Shown one piece after another: positions 63,018 to 64,000 of a DNA stretch of 64,000 nucleotides. Where the stretch lies: assembly GCF_045862785.1 (NCBI RefSeq), contig NZ_BQXO01000003.1, forward strand, positions 62,001 to 126,000, read 5' to 3'. Both the position numbers and the translations under genes were made by a program. The notes below the pieces were generated by a model. The model searched no databases, was not told the origin of the DNA, and was given only the letters and a program-made list of their open reading frames with translations. How positions within the stretch are numbered: position 1 is the first letter of the stretch; the number at the start of each line of letters is the position of its first letter. This DNA comes from Furfurilactobacillus curtus (GTDB lineage Bacteria > Bacillota > Bacilli > Lactobacillales > Lactobacillaceae).

Positions 63018-63303
63018 GATGTTCTCCATAAAAGACAGCTGCCACAATCGGATCCATATCACTGGGATGAGGATTGCGACGAACAGTAAAATAATCAGGA
63101 ACCGGATCGTAGCCCCCCCGCACAAAGGGATTACATCTCAGTATCCGTGCCATTCCCATAATGAATCCAGCCACTCCACCGTGTTTCTTAACTGCGATCA
63201 ACATATAGTTAGAACACGTCGGATAGTAGCGACAACTCGGCGGAAACAGTGGTGAAATAAACCGCTGATAGCCGATAATTAATTTAGTTAGTAACCAGTT
63301 CAT
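63001..63303 (-). CDS. yidD: Membrane protein insertion efficiency factor YidD
   Basis: A 100-residue protein with the complete YidD signature: an amphipathic N-terminus (LIIGYQRFISPLFPPSCRYYPTCSNY), the conserved Cys pair and the RCNPF motif. YidD assists YidC-mediated insertion. AAGAAGGTG lies before the ATG. It overlaps the next small gene by 17 bases, so the two are translationally coupled, and it follows the MreB paralog by 27 bases. Confidence 0.95.
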   Translation of the reverse strand: MNWLLTKLIIGYQRFISPLFPPSCRYYPTCSNYMLIAVKKHGGVAGFIMGMARILRCNPFVRGGYDPVPDYFTVRRNPHPSDMDPIVAAVFYGEHHDKKG

Positions 63304-63330
63304 CAGCCATTCACCTTCTTATCGGGTCAG

Positions 63331-64000
63331 TTAAGCTTTCTTCCCACTCATGCGTTCTAATAATTGTCCGGCGCCCTTGGCCACATTGTCCAAGGGCTGC
63401 TCTGAAATCATCACTGGCACTTGCAATTCTCGAGAAATCAATTGATCAATCCCATGTAATAGCGAACCACCACCGGTTAAAATAATTCCTCGGTCAATGA
63501 TGTCAGCCGCCAATTCTGGTTGAATCCGTTCCAAGACGCCATGCGCAGCGTCAATAATCTGCTGCAACGTATCGTGCAAAGCGGCTTCAACCTCATTTGC
63601 ATTAATTTCCACAGAATGTGGCATCCCGTTGACTGAATCACGGCCACGAACGTCCATGGTCTCTGGATGATCCATCTGAACAGCGGTCCCAATTTTAATT
63701 TTAATATTTTCCGCCGAATGCTCACCAATCATTAGACCATGTTCTCGCTTCACATAAGCAGCTATGTCGGCGTTCATGCGATCACCAGCCATACGCAATG
63801 ATGTGCTGGCAACGATGTCTCCTAGAGATAAGACAGCGATGTCTGATGTGCCGCCGCCAATATCAATCACCATGTTCCCAGTCGCTTGATACACATCTAA
63901 CCCGGCACCAATTGCCGCTACCTTGGGCTCGTATTCCAGATAAACCTTTGCCCCACCAGATTTTTCGGCAGCTTGAATGATCGCTTTGCGTTCGATTTCT
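63331..64000 (-). CDS. mbl: MreB-like actin homolog (second paralog), 5-prime part outside the window
   Basis: The reading frame is open to the right edge, so about the first 110 residues are missing. The visible 222 residues contain GAGLDVYQATGNMVIDIGGGTSD (phosphate 2, quoted in part), AENIKIKIG and LTGGGSLL (adenosine motif). It clearly differs from the MreB at 32334-33344, so the organism has at least two MreB paralogs. Mbl or MreBH are both possible names. It heads a run with yidD, the DUF2969-like gene, rodA and gcvH. Confidence 0.88.
   Translation of the reverse strand, partial: EIERKAIIQAAEKSGGAKVYLEYEPKVAAIGAGLDVYQATGNMVIDIGGGTSDIAVLSLGDIVASTSLRMAGDRMNADIAAYVKREHGLMIGEHSAENIKIKIGTAVQMDHPETMDVRGRDSVNGMPHSVEINANEVEAALHDTLQQIIDAAHGVLERIQPELAADIIDRGIILTGGGSLLHGIDQLISRELQVPVMISEQPLDNVAKGAGQLLERMSGKKA

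Noticed and set aside
1..64000. Search for CRISPR arrays, transposases, phage genes, tRNA and rRNA genes, or defence genes
   Set aside because: None seen; all recognisable genes are housekeeping or common accessory genes, with no base-composition break visible by eye.

Overview
The window looks like chromosomal DNA of a lactic acid bacterium of the family Lactobacillaceae (Firmicutes). The evidence is the gene order ymfF-ymfH-rodZ-pgsA-cinA-recA, mutS-mutL-ruvA-ruvB-yajC, mreB-mreC-mreD and ezrA-iscS-thiI, a maltose phosphorylase locus, T-box leaders, LexA boxes of the CGAAC-N4-GTTCG type, cre sites, and a D-Ala ligase with the Phe typical of vancomycin-insensitive lactobacilli. The species cannot be fixed from the sequence alone. 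I see no tRNA, rRNA, insertion sequence, prophage, CRISPR array or defence island: this is an ordinary housekeeping stretch whose most interesting content lies in leaders and intergenic regions.

Layout. From 1 to 48.7 kb every gene is on the minus strand. Read in the direction of transcription (right to left) it holds: ezrA (septation ring regulator); a cysteine desulfurase with thiI (4-thiouridine in tRNA); malR, malT, mapA (maltose uptake and phosphorolysis); tpx; T-box-controlled valS with folC; a short radC; mreB-mreC-mreD; a predicted histidine ABC transporter under a duplicated T-box leader; ymfF-ymfH-rodZ-pgsA; cinA-recA (LexA box); a Bce-type peptide-antibiotic ABC transporter; a GntR/YtrA-type ABC operon; RNase Y; mutS-mutL-ruvA-ruvB-yajC; dinB (LexA box); nrnA-cshB; and T-box-controlled alaS.

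From 48.8 to 55.2 kb the genes are on the plus strand: free-methionine-(R)-sulfoxide reductase, rpsD with a long leader, a cre-controlled succinate-semialdehyde dehydrogenase, a YueI-like protein, rarA, a strong 6S RNA candidate, a small membrane protein and a universal stress protein. From 55.2 kb to the end the genes are mostly minus again: an HTH-TPR regulator, a GNAT acetyltransferase, a divergent 3-methyladenine glycosylase, ddl, a DUF2785-like protein, a plus-strand class-I amidotransferase, a stand-alone GcvH, RodA/FtsW, a DUF2969-like protein, YidD, and a second MreB paralog running off the right edge.

Functional themes are DNA repair and SOS (recA, dinB, ruvAB, mutSL, cinA, rarA, tag, radC), cell shape and wall (mreBCD, second MreB, RodA, RodZ, EzrA, Ddl), RNA turnover (RNase Y, CshB, NrnA) and amino-acid-sensing T-boxes. 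The specifier codons read as His (CAC) for the ABC transporter and Val (GUA) for valS. The most noteworthy item is the histidine leader at 30.34-30.78 kb, where a complete T-box is followed by a second stem III plus antiterminator/terminator module that lacks its own stem I, with a perfect 24-bp inverted repeat between them.
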